In this document: positions 1-6,860 of the stretch, piece after piece
Position numbering within the stretch: position 1 is the stretch's first letter
Layout: the number at the start of each line of letters is the position of its first letter
Source of the DNA: an uncultured Clostridia bacterium
GTDB lineage: Bacteria > Bacillota > Clostridia > Christensenellales > Borkfalkiaceae
DNA: 9,497 nucleotides
Assembly (NCBI GenBank): GCA_944354085.1
Contig: CALVPW010000001.1
Coordinates: 1 to 9,497, forward strand
Reading direction: 5' to 3'
The notes under the pieces: generated by a model
The model's database searches: none
Told to the model about the DNA's origin: nothing
What the model saw: the letters and a program-made list of their open reading frames with translations, nothing else
Translations under genes and position numbers: made by a program

Positions 1-393
1 GGCACCGTGCGCGTTCCCCTCATCGGTACCGTCACCGCCGGCACCCCCATCCTCGCCGCCGAAAATTACGAGGGATACTACGTTCTCCCCTCGGCAGAGG
101 TCGCGGGCGACGGGCTTTTCCTGCTCACCGTACAAGGCAGCAGTATGATCAAGGCAGGGATATTTGACGGCGATAAGATCGTCGTGCGCAAGCAGGAAAC
201 TGCCGAAAACGGCGATATCGTCGTCGCCATGTTCGACGACGGGATCTCGGAAGGCGCTACGGTCAAACGCTTTTTCCGCCGCGACGGGAAATGCGTCCTG
301 CATCCCGAGAACGACGCGCTTTCCGATTACGTGCTCGACGAGGTCACCATCCTCGGCAAAGTCGTCGGGCTCATCCGTTCCGAGATCAATTGA
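1..393 (+). CDS. lexA: LexA repressor, C-terminal autoprotease domain (5'-truncated)
   Basis: This is the C-terminal 130 residues of LexA, the SOS-response repressor that cleaves itself when stimulated by RecA filaments. The frame is open to the window edge, so the GTG at base 7 is an internal codon and the DNA-binding winged-helix domain lies outside the window. In fragment numbering, the self-cleavage Ala-Gly is A13-G14 in the segment IGTVTAGTP. The catalytic serine is S48 in QGSSMIKAG and the general-base lysine is K89 in ATVKRFF. These match the S24 LexA/UmuD peptidase family. The residue before the catalytic serine is Ser rather than the frequent Asp or Met, a mild variation. The C-terminal end (KVVGLIRSEIN) is typical of LexA, so the protein is complete at that end. 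It is the only plus-strand gene and converges on rluB. Being a partial gene, its operator and regulation cannot be judged. Confidence 0.93.
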   Translation, partial: GTVRVPLIGTVTAGTPILAAENYEGYYVLPSAEVAGDGLFLLTVQGSSMIKAGIFDGDKIVVRKQETAENGDIVVAMFDDGISEGATVKRFFRRDGKCVLHPENDALSDYVLDEVTILGKVVGLIRSEIN

Positions 394-410
394 ACGCATA
401 TTGCAATGAT

Positions 411-445
411 AAAACACGGCGTACATGTTATACGCCGTGTTTTTT
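411..445. terminator. Bidirectional intrinsic terminator between lexA and rluB
   Basis: A perfect 13-bp inverted repeat pairs 411-423 with 431-443 around a 7-nt loop (424-430). On the plus strand it ends in six T (440-445) and starts 17 nt after the lexA stop. On the minus strand the stem begins directly after the rluB TAA (444-446) and ends in four T. The A-rich and T-rich flanks on both sides suggest it stops both convergent transcripts, with the longer U-tract favouring lexA. Confidence 0.9.
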
Positions 446-1148
446 ACAGATTTTGCAGATAGAAAACTTCGTCCTGCGTGAGTTTTCGCACCTTTCCGCG
501 GTCAAGTCCCGCCAACGTAAGTTCGCCGATGCGGATGCGCTTCAAAAAGTCGACCTGTTTTCCGACGACTTCGAACATCCTTCTGATCTCGCGGTTTTTT
601 CCTTCGGTCAGCACAACGTGAAGTTTGGTGTATTGCTTGTTGGTCTCGGTGACGGTCACCTTGCATTTTTTGGTGACCACCCCCTTTTCGATCTCCACGC
701 CCGCACGCAGGCGGTTGAGCTGAACGTCCGAGATGCTCCCCTCGATGCGGACGAGGTAGGTCTTTGCGATCTCGCTCTGCGGCGCCGTGAGGCGGTATGC
801 AAGATCGCCGTCGTTGGTGAGGATGAGCATGCCTTCGGTATCGTAGTCGAGCCTTCCCACGGGGAAAACGCGCCCCGCGCCTGCGGGCAGAAGATCCATC
901 ACCGTTTTCCGCCCTTTGTCGTCGGAGACGGTGCAAACGTAGCCCTTGGGTTTGTTCAAAAGGTAATATTCGTATTTGACTTTATGCGAGAGCGTCTTAC
1001 CGTCGAGCATCACGGTATCGGCAGGCGTCACGTCGTCGCCCGCTTTCGCCGTTTTTCCGTTGATGGTCACTCTGCCTTCCGCCACGATCGCGTCGCAGCC
1101 GCGGCGGGACGCCACGCCCTGCTCCGCCAAAAATTTGTTGATGCGCAT
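444..1148 (-). CDS. rluB: 23S rRNA pseudouridine synthase, RluB/RsuA family
   Basis: This gene encodes a 234-residue pseudouridine synthase that isomerises a uridine in large-subunit rRNA (U2605 in E. coli numbering for RluB). Residues 1-60 form an S4 RNA-binding domain (MRINKFLAEQG, SRRGCDAIV, GRVTINGK). The catalytic domain follows, with the RsuA/RluB signature GRLDYDTEGML at 98-108; the catalytic aspartate is D101. The later motif EGKNREIRRMFE is also diagnostic. Length and domain order are normal for Bacillota RluB. The ATG at 1146-1148 has a GGAAG-type ribosome binding site. It starts 21 nt after the carboxypeptidase stop on the same strand, so it is probably the last gene of that operon. 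The stop codon abuts the shared terminator. RluB, rather than RluE/RluF/RsuA, is favoured by the gene neighbourhood, but the exact target uridine is inferred. Confidence 0.9.
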   Translation of the reverse strand: MRINKFLAEQGVASRRGCDAIVAEGRVTINGKTAKAGDDVTPADTVMLDGKTLSHKVKYEYYLLNKPKGYVCTVSDDKGRKTVMDLLPAGAGRVFPVGRLDYDTEGMLILTNDGDLAYRLTAPQSEIAKTYLVRIEGSISDVQLNRLRAGVEIEKGVVTKKCKVTVTETNKQYTKLHVVLTEGKNREIRRMFEVVGKQVDFLKRIRIGELTLAGLDRGKVRKLTQDEVFYLQNL

Positions 1149-1169
1149 AACTTTCTTCCATGGGTTGGA

Positions 1170-2159
1170 TTACTGCTCCATCATATACAAATTCTGCGAA
1201 AAAAGCAAGCGATTTTTCAGCCGAAAGATGATTTGCCCCGCGACTTCCCCCGCTTTTTCGGGGCGCGGCTCACGCCAGACGACGGTGCGCTCTATCAAGC
1301 GCCCTTCCTCTTCGGTCAGAGGATAGGAAAACGAGTAGCGCATGACCGCGCCGTCCACCCGCTCTTGTTCAGAACACAGCGGTATGAGGCGGTAGCGCGC
1401 GAACGCCGCATCCAAAAGTTCTGTTGAACGCGCATACATATCGGGACAGCCGAGCACCACGCTGACGAGCGTCATCCCGTCGCGGACGGCGCTCGTCACA
1501 AGGCACCGCCCCGCCTCCGTCGTAAAGCCCGTCTTGATGCCCGAAGCCCCCTCGTAACGGGCGAGCATCTTGTTCTTATTTTCCCATCCGCGCGGCGCGT
1601 AGTAACGCGTGGAGACGATGGTACGAAAGGTCTCGTTCTTCATGGCGTGGGCGGCAATGAACGCCAGATCGCGCGCCGTCGTGCGGTGACGTTTGTCGGG
1701 GAGCCCGTGCGGATTGGCGAATCTGCTGTCCGTCGCGCCCCAAAAAGCGGCGCGGCGGGTCATTTCGCGGGCGAAGGCGGCGACGCTCCCGCTGTGATGC
1801 AGGGCGAGCGCCACGGCGGCGTCGTTGCCCGAGCGCAGCATCAGCCCGTATAAAAGTTCCTCCACCGTGTACGTCTCGCCCGCTTTGAGGTAGATGCTCG
1901 ATCCCTCCACGCCCGCCGCCTGCGCGGGGATGGTCACACTTTGTGAAAGCGCGCAGTCTTCGAGGACGATCGCCGCCGTGACGATCTTCGTCGTGCTTGC
2001 GATGGGGAGCGGGCATTCCGCGTTCACGTCGTGTAAAACGCGCCGCGAGCTGACTTCGACAACGCACTCCGCCGAAGCCGCCGCTGCTGCCTTATGATGC
2101 GCGCCGCCCGTCAGGCACAGCGCGAGCGCCGCCGCAAGGAGGATGGCGTGTTTACGCAT
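1170..2159 (-). CDS. D-alanyl-D-alanine carboxypeptidase (DacF/PBP5 type, S11 family)
   Basis: This is a 329-residue secreted penicillin-binding protein that should remove the terminal D-Ala from peptidoglycan pentapeptides. An N-terminal signal peptide is clear: a short positive start (MRKH), a hydrophobic core to about residue 17, and Ala-rich small residues to about 30 suited to signal peptidase I. No lipobox is seen. The three active-site motifs are present: S55-T-T-K58, S110-G-N112 and K209-T-G211. A C-terminal beta domain follows, but there is no obvious amphipathic membrane-anchoring tail, so the protein may be soluble or loosely held in the wall. The start ATG overlaps the ytfJ stop by eight nt, implying translational coupling. 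A carboxypeptidase next to scpAB and rluB is a common Bacillota arrangement, where it has been linked to spore cortex synthesis. That role is inferred here. Confidence 0.9.
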   Translation of the reverse strand: MRKHAILLAAALALCLTGGAHHKAAAAASAECVVEVSSRRVLHDVNAECPLPIASTTKIVTAAIVLEDCALSQSVTIPAQAAGVEGSSIYLKAGETYTVEELLYGLMLRSGNDAAVALALHHSGSVAAFAREMTRRAAFWGATDSRFANPHGLPDKRHRTTARDLAFIAAHAMKNETFRTIVSTRYYAPRGWENKNKMLARYEGASGIKTGFTTEAGRCLVTSAVRDGMTLVSVVLGCPDMYARSTELLDAAFARYRLIPLCSEQERVDGAVMRYSFSYPLTEEEGRLIERTVVWREPRPEKAGEVAGQIIFRLKNRLLFSQNLYMMEQ

Positions 2160-2520
2160 TCCCCCGCCCCGTGAGTTTTTCCAGGATGGCGCCCGCCTTT
2201 TCGATGAGCCCGTCGACGGGGTCGTCCGTGACGCGGACGAGGCGGCACCCGCTGCCGTCGTCGATGATGAACCCCGCAGGTTTGACGTTGACGACCGTCC
2301 CCGCGCCGCCCGCGAACGGGAGGCACTCGTTTTCCTCCACTTTTTTCACTTCGCCGTATTCGCCGCCGCCCGAAAGATACCCCATCGTCACCTTGGTGAA
2401 CGGAATGACCTGCGCGCCGCTCGCCGTGACGATGGGCGTGCCGATGACGGTATCCACGTCGACGAAATGCGTCAGGCGGTCCGCCGTTTTTTCCACGAAA
2501 GCCTGCAATTCTTTATCCAT
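2152..2520 (-). CDS. ytfJ: GerW family protein YtfJ
   Basis: This gene encodes a 122-residue protein of the YtfJ/GerW family, known in Bacillus as a spore protein needed for normal germination; its molecular activity is not established. Family features visible are the N-terminal helix (MDKELQAFVEKTADRL), the DVDTVIGTPI strand, VIPFTKVTMGYLSGG, and the glycine-rich block CLPFAGGAGTVVNVKPAGF followed by a conserved hydrophobic strand. The frame could be extended upstream, but the ATG at 2518-2520 has a GGAGGG site at 2530-2535 with 9-nt spacing and gives the usual family length. The 5' end lies inside the preceding DUF2953 gene and the 3' end overlaps the carboxypeptidase start (ATGCGTAA), so the three genes are probably translated together. 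Relatives occur in non-sporulating clostridia, so the gene alone does not prove sporulation. Confidence 0.88.
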   Translation of the reverse strand: MDKELQAFVEKTADRLTHFVDVDTVIGTPIVTASGAQVIPFTKVTMGYLSGGGEYGEVKKVEENECLPFAGGAGTVVNVKPAGFIIDDGSGCRLVRVTDDPVDGLIEKAGAILEKLTGRGNA

Positions 2521-3038
2521 GTTATCAGTCCCTCCAAACATTTTTTTGTGAGCGCCGCCATGATCGTGAGCAAGTTGCAAACGATCGTCGCGCGGACGGC
2601 GATCGCAAAGATATCGCCGCGGCAAAGCAGCGTGCGCCCCTCCTGCACGACGGCGAACCTTTCGCGCAGCAAGGCGCCCGTCACGGAAGAAAGGATGGAG
2701 AGCGCCGCCGCGTATGCGACGGCGTTCGGCGTGCCGCCGATCTCGGCGATGCGGTCAAAGCGCAAAAGCTGAAAGCCCTTTGTGATCTGAAACCGCTTTC
2801 CCGCCGCGGCAAGTTCTCCGTACGGCAGGATGACTGCCTTTGTTTTGGAACGGTGCCAGACGATCCCTTCGCCGCAAAATTCAAGATATCCCCCTGCGAG
2901 CGGGCATATCCGGAACAGTTTCAAAGAAAACCAGATGCGGTTTTTGGTGAGATCGGCGTAGCCCGTCGCCGTCAGAAAGACGGGCGCGAGCAGCAGGAGC
3001 GCGCCCGCAAAGAACGAATATACAAAAAATTCGCCCAT
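2472..3038 (-). CDS. DUF2953 (YtfI-like) membrane-associated protein
   Basis: This is a 188-residue protein with an N-terminal hydrophobic segment (about residues 4-25) and a second hydrophobic stretch near 145-165. A DUF2953 assignment rests on the pattern of a membrane-anchored N terminus, a middle region with RIAEIGGTPNAVAYAAALS followed by a hydrophobic helix, and its position directly upstream of ytfJ; Bacillus has the same ytfI-ytfJ pairing. Similarity is moderate, the function is unknown, and it is somewhat short for the family. The ATG at 3036-3038 is the only standard start in this frame. It lacks a recognisable ribosome binding site and sits inside the 3' arm of a strong hairpin. 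The 3' end overlaps ytfJ by 49 nt, longer than a usual coupling overlap. The C terminus is basic (KKRRTA). Confidence 0.62.
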   Translation of the reverse strand: MGEFFVYSFFAGALLLLAPVFLTATGYADLTKNRIWFSLKLFRICPLAGGYLEFCGEGIVWHRSKTKAVILPYGELAAAGKRFQITKGFQLLRFDRIAEIGGTPNAVAYAAALSILSSVTGALLRERFAVVQEGRTLLCRGDIFAIAVRATIVCNLLTIMAALTKKCLEGLITWIKNCRLSWKKRRTA

Positions 3039-3057
3039 ATCCGTAATATGGGCGAAT
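3024..3057 (-). terminator. Terminator-like hairpin after scpB, covering the DUF2953 start codon
   Basis: A perfect 12-bp inverted repeat pairs 3046-3057 with 3029-3040 around a 5-nt loop (3041-3045). Read on the minus strand it is followed by a U-tract of six (3029-3024, the first U being in the stem). It begins 19 nt after the scpB stop, a standard place for a Rho-independent terminator. Its 3' arm contains the ATG of the next gene (3036-3038), so it would both end most scpB transcripts and occlude initiation on any read-through. The stem has five G-C pairs, so moderate strength is expected. Confidence 0.7.
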
Positions 3058-3076
3058 GCAAGATTATTATGTGATC

Positions 3077-3760
3077 TCAGCCGATCTTGATGATGTCCGC
3101 GTCGTCGAGTCCCTTCAAAAAGTCGGGGATCTCGTAGCCGCTCTCCTCTTTTGGCGCCTTTTCTTCCGACGCAGGGGTACTGTTCTCTTCGGGCGGGAGC
3201 TCGTCGCGCGCGTAAAGGTAGGTATCGCGGTCTTCGTCGGAATGGGAGATCGCCGCCATCAGGGTATCGTAGTCGGGAAGCTCTTCCAAAGAATGCAGCT
3301 TAAAGCGCTTCAAAAATTCGTCGGTCGTGGCGAAGAGCACGGGACGCCCCACTGCGTCCTTTCTGCCGCACGGATAGATAAGTTTGAGGTCGAGCAGCGC
3401 GTTGACGGCGTAATCGCTGTTAAGCCCGCGCAAAAGCTCGATCTCCGTACGGGTGATGGGCTGTTTGTAGGCGATGATGGCGACCGTCTCCAAAATGGTG
3501 CGCGTCAGCTCCTTTTCGCGGATGGGATTGAGCACGGCGGAGACGCCTTCCTTATATTTCGGATTGGAACCGAGCTGCGCCTTTTTGTTGAATTCGAGCA
3601 GCTGGATGCCCCCGTCCTCGCCGTATTTTTCGCGGAGTTGTTTGAGCGATTTTTTGACTTCGCCCTCCGTCACGTTGAGCTTATCGGCAATGTCTGCGAC
3701 GGGAACGGCTTTCCCCGAGGCGAACAAGATCGCCTCAATCGTATTCGTCAATTGATCCAA
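3077..3760 (-). CDS. scpB: Segregation and condensation protein B
   Basis: ScpB is the winged-helix (kite) subunit of the bacterial SMC-ScpAB condensin; it binds the middle of the kleisin ScpA and is needed for chromosome organisation and segregation. The 227-residue product has the expected pair of winged-helix domains. The first begins at TNTIEAILFASGKAVPVADI; the second contains the family signature LETVAIIAYKQPITRTEIE, then VGRPVLFATTDEFLKRFKL. The C-terminal 50 or so residues are acidic and low in complexity, as is common. The start is a TTG at 3758-3760, chosen because AAGGAGG at 3767-3773 sits six nt upstream and the N terminus then fits the family. The first 26 nt overlap the end of scpA, suggesting coupled synthesis of the two subunits. 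Confidence 0.95.
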   Translation of the reverse strand: MDQLTNTIEAILFASGKAVPVADIADKLNVTEGEVKKSLKQLREKYGEDGGIQLLEFNKKAQLGSNPKYKEGVSAVLNPIREKELTRTILETVAIIAYKQPITRTEIELLRGLNSDYAVNALLDLKLIYPCGRKDAVGRPVLFATTDEFLKRFKLHSLEELPDYDTLMAAISHSDEDRDTYLYARDELPPEENSTPASEEKAPKEESGYEIPDFLKGLDDADIIKIG

Positions 3761-4550
3761 GGTCTGCCTCCTTGTCGCGGTCGGGATTGAGCGAGATAGT
3801 GATCTCCCCGAACGCGCGCTCCTGCTTTACGTGCAGGAATTGGTATTTCAGAAGTTCCAAGATCGCCTGGAAGGTCGTTACGATCTCGGGTTTGGTATAA
3901 TCGCGGGTGAAGAGCTCTTCGAATTGCACTTCGTGTTTTTCTTCGAGGCTTTCGAGCACGAATTGGATCTTCTCTTCGACGGTGAAGGAATCGCGCGGGA
4001 TCTCGCGCACTTCGTCCTCTTTGAGCGCCTCTTCCCGCTTCAAAAGCAGCGCGGAATATGCGCCGATCAGCCCGTCGAGGGTGAGATTGTCCATCGTGAA
4101 GACGGTGCGGGTCTCGCCCACGTCCTTATCGGGCTCTTTGAAGTAATAGCCGATCGTCTCCAGCTCTTTGAGCTTTTTCGTCTCCTCTTTGATGAGCTTG
4201 TACTCTTCGAGGGCGCGGATGAGCTCGGCTTTGTCGTCTTCGATCTCCTGTTCGAGCTCGGGATCTTCGGTGAGGTTGGGCACGAGCGCCTGCGCTTTGA
4301 TCTTGATGATGGTCGCGGCGATGTTGAGGTATTCGCTCACCTTGTCGACGTCGAGATACGGCAGCCCCTTCATATAATCAAGGAATTGCTCGGTCACTTC
4401 GGAGACGAACACGTCCTTGATCTCGATCTCCTCGCGGTTGATGAGGTACAGCAAAAGATCGAGCGGACCTTCGAAGCCTGCCAAAACGGTCGTATAATCG
4501 ACGTTGGAATCAAATTTTTCACGGATGGATTGTAATTTTTCCGCGTCCAT
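3735..4550 (-). CDS. scpA: Segregation and condensation protein A (kleisin)
   Basis: ScpA is the kleisin that bridges the SMC head domains and recruits ScpB. The 271-residue product carries the N-terminal SMC-neck-binding region with the hallmark FEGPLDLLLYLINREEIEI (about residues 26-44), a charged central segment rich in Glu and Lys, and the C-terminal winged helix (EEKHEVQFEELFTRDYTKPE, TFQAILELLKYQFLHVKQE). The start is the ATG at 4548-4550; an upstream in-frame TTG lies within the M50 gene and would add six residues without family support. The ATG shares one base with the M50 stop (TGATG), indicating termination-reinitiation coupling. A G-rich stretch about 11 nt upstream may help. The gene is complete and near normal length. 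Confidence 0.95.
   Translation of the reverse strand: MDAEKLQSIREKFDSNVDYTTVLAGFEGPLDLLLYLINREEIEIKDVFVSEVTEQFLDYMKGLPYLDVDKVSEYLNIAATIIKIKAQALVPNLTEDPELEQEIEDDKAELIRALEEYKLIKEETKKLKELETIGYYFKEPDKDVGETRTVFTMDNLTLDGLIGAYSALLLKREEALKEDEVREIPRDSFTVEEKIQFVLESLEEKHEVQFEELFTRDYTKPEIVTTFQAILELLKYQFLHVKQERAFGEITISLNPDRDKEADLGSIDEYD
3767..3773 (-). promoter_or_regulatory. Ribosome binding site fixing the scpB TTG start
   Basis: The minus strand reads AAGGAGG, a near-perfect Shine-Dalgarno, six nt before the TTG at 3758-3760. No ATG exists nearby in the scpB frame, and a second TTG three codons downstream is too far from this site. The element lies within the scpA coding end. Confidence 0.85.
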
Positions 4551-5233
4551 CAGAATGCCAACCCCCAAAGCGCTGTGATCGGCCAGCCGAGATATTCGGT
4601 GGCGAACGTCATGAACCAGCCAAGGATGTTAAAATATTGCATCTGTATGATGCCGAACCGTACGAACAGATCGCAGATAAAGCTCTCCGCGATCAGCGCA
4701 AGCAAAATGATCTGCCCGTAACGGTATAAAAAGCGATACACGCTGCCGCGGCGCTTGTCGACCGCATCCAGAATGCGGAATCCGTCCAGCGGATAGAGCG
4801 GCAGCAGGTTAAAAACAAAAAAGGAAAGGCTGTATGCGAACAGACAGTACGTAAGCGTCGTCAAAAACGGCGTGAGGAAGACGATCTGCGGCATAAAATA
4901 CAGCACGAGCAGGGAAAGCGGGTAAAAAACAAACGCCGTGAGATAATTCATGACGATGCCCGCGCTCGCCGTAAGCCCCAGCCCGAGGCGGTAATGGCGG
5001 AAGTTGTTCGGTTCGATCGCGACAGGCTTCGCCCATCCGAATCCGACGAGCGTAAAACAGATGAGCCCTACGGGATCGAAGTGGCGGAGCGGATCGAGCG
5101 AGAGCCTGCCGTTCCACTTGGGCGTGGGATCGCCGCATTTGTACGCGACGTACGCGTGTGCGAATTCGTGCAGCGTCAGCACGACGACGACCGCGCAAAA
5201 GGATGCAAGAAGTTCGATCAGAGAATCCAACAC
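4550..5233 (-). CDS. M50 family site-2 protease (membrane metalloprotease)
   Basis: This gene encodes a 227-residue multipass membrane protein of the M50 (S2P/SpoIVFB-like) zinc metalloproteases, which cut substrates within or near the membrane. The zinc-binding HEFAH is at H22-E-F-A-H26 in the first membrane helix. The GDPTPKWNGRLSLDPLRHFD segment is characteristic of this clade. The second motif, NLLPLYPLDG, supplies the third ligand D150. The usual AGP-x-x-N motif reads AGIVMN, lacking the proline. At least four hydrophobic segments are visible. The frame extends upstream, but that part is non-homologous antisense of the ABC-F gene. A TATAAT lies six nt before the GTG at 5231-5233, so the GTG (or the adjacent TTG at 5228-5230) is the likely start on a leaderless mRNA. 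It heads the scpAB operon, as in many clostridia. Substrate unknown. Confidence 0.9.
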   Translation of the reverse strand: MLDSLIELLASFCAVVVVLTLHEFAHAYVAYKCGDPTPKWNGRLSLDPLRHFDPVGLICFTLVGFGWAKPVAIEPNNFRHYRLGLGLTASAGIVMNYLTAFVFYPLSLLVLYFMPQIVFLTPFLTTLTYCLFAYSLSFFVFNLLPLYPLDGFRILDAVDKRRGSVYRFLYRYGQIILLALIAESFICDLFVRFGIIQMQYFNILGWFMTFATEYLGWPITALWGLAF

Positions 5234-5239
5234 AAAACT

Positions 5240-5268
5240 ATTATATAAGATTTTCGCAAAAAAAGCAA
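5240..5268 (-). promoter_or_regulatory. SigA-type promoter for the M50-scpA-scpB operon
   Basis: On the minus strand a perfect TATAAT (-10) lies at 5240-5245 and TTGCTT (-35, three of six consensus bases) at 5263-5268, with a 17-nt spacer. The expected transcription start is near 5233, the first base of the GTG start codon. The -35 lies 48 nt downstream of the ABC-F stop. No convincing terminator is seen between them, so some ABC-F read-through is possible. Confidence 0.75.
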
Positions 5269-5316
5269 GGGAATGTCCCCACAAATTTCTTTTGCGGGAA
5301 AACCGCTGCGTCCCGT

Positions 5317-6816
5317 TCAGTGCCGCCGACAAATCCCGTCGGAGGCTGAAAACTCCACAGTCCGCGTCGCAACGGCGGCGGTGAACGCGGCGTCGTGCTC
5401 GACGAACAGCAGGCTCGCTCCGGACGAGAGGATCGCCTTCTCGATCTGCTCGCGCGAGGCGATGTCGAGATAGTTGAGCGGCTCGTCCCAGACATAGAGA
5501 TGGGCGCGTTCGCACAGGCTGCGCGCCAGCGCCGCTTTCTTCTTCTGCCCCTCGCTCATCTCCCGCATATCGCGCGAAAAATCGCGCTGCGAAAAGCCGA
5601 ATTTGGCAAGAATGGCCTTAAAATACGCCTCGTCGATGCCGCGCTCTGCAGCGTAGTCTGCCAAAGTCCCCTCGTAGAGAGCGATCTGGGGCACGTAAGA
5701 GATCTTCAGCCGAGGTGAGAGGTCGATGGTTCCGCAGGCAGATACCTCTCCCGCGAGAACTTTCAAAAAGGTGCTCTTCCCCGCACCGTTTCCACCGGTC
5801 AGCGCAACGCGCTCGCCGCCGTTCATGGAAAAATCAAACTGCCGCAGAACGCAGGTTTCTCCGTAGCCGACGGAGAGATCGGAAACGCTGAAAAGCCGCT
5901 CCCGAAAGAACGGCTCGGGAAACAGGCGCAGCGTTTCGATCTCCTCGTAGCCTTTGAGGAGCTCCGCGATGCCCTCTTCTGCGCGCATCGTCCTGTCGCG
6001 TGCGGTGATCGCCCGCTTCATGACCCGCGCCGCGTTTGCGCCGATAAACCCGCGGTCGGGGCGAAGTCCCGAATTCCGCGCGCCGAATTTCTCCCCCTCC
6101 GCCGCATTCGACCATTCCGCAATGCGCCGCGCCGCGTCTTGCAGACGCGTCCGCTCCTTTTCGAGCTTCTCTTTTTTCACGCTGTCCGCGCGCTCGCGCT
6201 TCGCGCGCTCCTCTTTCCATACGCCGTAATTTCCGCGCGTGACGGTCGCCCCCGTCTTTTCAAAACAGAGGATGTGATCGCACCAGCCGTCCAATACGGT
6301 GCGGTCGTGCGATACGAGGAAAAACCCGCGCTTTGCGGCGAGATAGCGCGCAAGCGCCGCTCTGCCCGCGGCGTCCAGATGGTCGGTCGGCTCGTCGAGG
6401 AGCGGAAACCCTTCGGACGCGAACAAGACGGCAAGCTGCAATTTCGTGCGTTCGCCGCCCGACAGCGTTCCGATCGGGCGGAACAGGCTCTCTTCGGAAA
6501 GTCCCAGCAAACGCGCCTCCCGCAAGATCTTCCATTGCGAAGAATCGTCGAGATAAGCTGCGGAAAAGTCATACCCGCATGCGGTTTCATCGGGGATCGG
6601 GAGTGGAAAACGAAGAAAGGCGCGTTCCGCGGAAATGCGCCCCTCGCCTGCGATCTCCCCTGTGAGGAGCTTGAAAAAGGTGCTCTTCCCCATGCCGTTC
6701 CTGCCGATGATCCCGAGTTTCCAATCGGTATCGAGGTGAAGGGTCAGATCTTCAAAAACGGGCGCGAGCCCGCTCGGGTAGGTATATGTGATATGATCGA
6801 GTTGAATATAAGACAT
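5317..6816 (-). CDS. ABC-F ribosomal protection protein, Lsa-like (antibiotic-resistance subgroup)
   Basis: This 499-residue protein has two ATPase domains and no membrane segments. ABC-F proteins of this kind bind the ribosomal E site and dislodge drugs from the peptidyl transferase centre. Domain 1 has Walker A GRNGMGKST (38-46), signature LSGGE (118-122), Walker B with D141-E142 and switch His in SHD (169-171). A basic, helical inter-domain linker runs about 200-290. Domain 2 has Walker A GGNGAGKST (341-349), signature MSEGQ (420-424), D444-E445 and EHD (473-475). The N-terminal DWKLGIIGRNG and the second DEPLNYLDIASREQIE resemble Lsa/Vga/VmlR resistance factors rather than housekeeping EttA/Uup. 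Predicted substrates (lincosamides, streptogramin A, pleuromutilins) are inferred from that similarity. The ATG at 6814-6816 has GGAGG seven nt upstream. Codon use matches the neighbours, so no recent transfer is apparent. A transcription attenuator precedes it. Confidence 0.88.
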   Translation of the reverse strand: MSYIQLDHITYTYPSGLAPVFEDLTLHLDTDWKLGIIGRNGMGKSTFFKLLTGEIAGEGRISAERAFLRFPLPIPDETACGYDFSAAYLDDSSQWKILREARLLGLSEESLFRPIGTLSGGERTKLQLAVLFASEGFPLLDEPTDHLDAAGRAALARYLAAKRGFFLVSHDRTVLDGWCDHILCFEKTGATVTRGNYGVWKEERAKRERADSVKKEKLEKERTRLQDAARRIAEWSNAAEGEKFGARNSGLRPDRGFIGANAARVMKRAITARDRTMRAEEGIAELLKGYEEIETLRLFPEPFFRERLFSVSDLSVGYGETCVLRQFDFSMNGGERVALTGGNGAGKSTFLKVLAGEVSACGTIDLSPRLKISYVPQIALYEGTLADYAAERGIDEAYFKAILAKFGFSQRDFSRDMREMSEGQKKKAALARSLCERAHLYVWDEPLNYLDIASREQIEKAILSSGASLLFVEHDAAFTAAVATRTVEFSASDGICRRH

Positions 6817-6828
6817 TGCGTTGCCTCC

Positions 6829-6860
6829 AAAAAAAAATTCCGCGAGAAAATCCCGCGGAA
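6829..6860 (-). terminator. Intrinsic terminator upstream of the ABC-F gene (attenuator)
   Basis: The stem pairs 6852-6860 with 6838-6846, nine pairs including one G-U, around a five-nt loop (6847-6851). It is followed by nine U (6837-6829). The ABC-F ribosome binding site GGAGG starts with the next base and the ATG is 12 nt beyond the U-tract, so the terminator cannot belong only to lysA: it must be bypassed for ABC-F expression unless a promoter is hidden. Confidence 0.88.

Noticed and set aside
291..1427. 378-codon plus-strand open frame across rluB and the carboxypeptidase end
   Set aside because: It is antisense to two genes with clear family motifs, has no recognisable domain, and is expected from GC-rich codon use.
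3056..4535. Two long plus-strand open frames antisense to scpB and scpA
   Set aside because: They mirror conserved scpAB coding sequence, and their hydrophobic composition reflects reversed Glu and Lys codons.
5269..5316. Possible terminator between the ABC-F gene and the M50 promoter
   Set aside because: Only a four-bp GC stem without a following U-tract is visible, so it does not meet the form of an intrinsic terminator.
5234..5515. Upstream extension of the M50 protease frame
   Set aside because: The extra 94 codons overlap the ABC-F gene in another frame, are Arg-rich with no homology, and lie upstream of the promoter.
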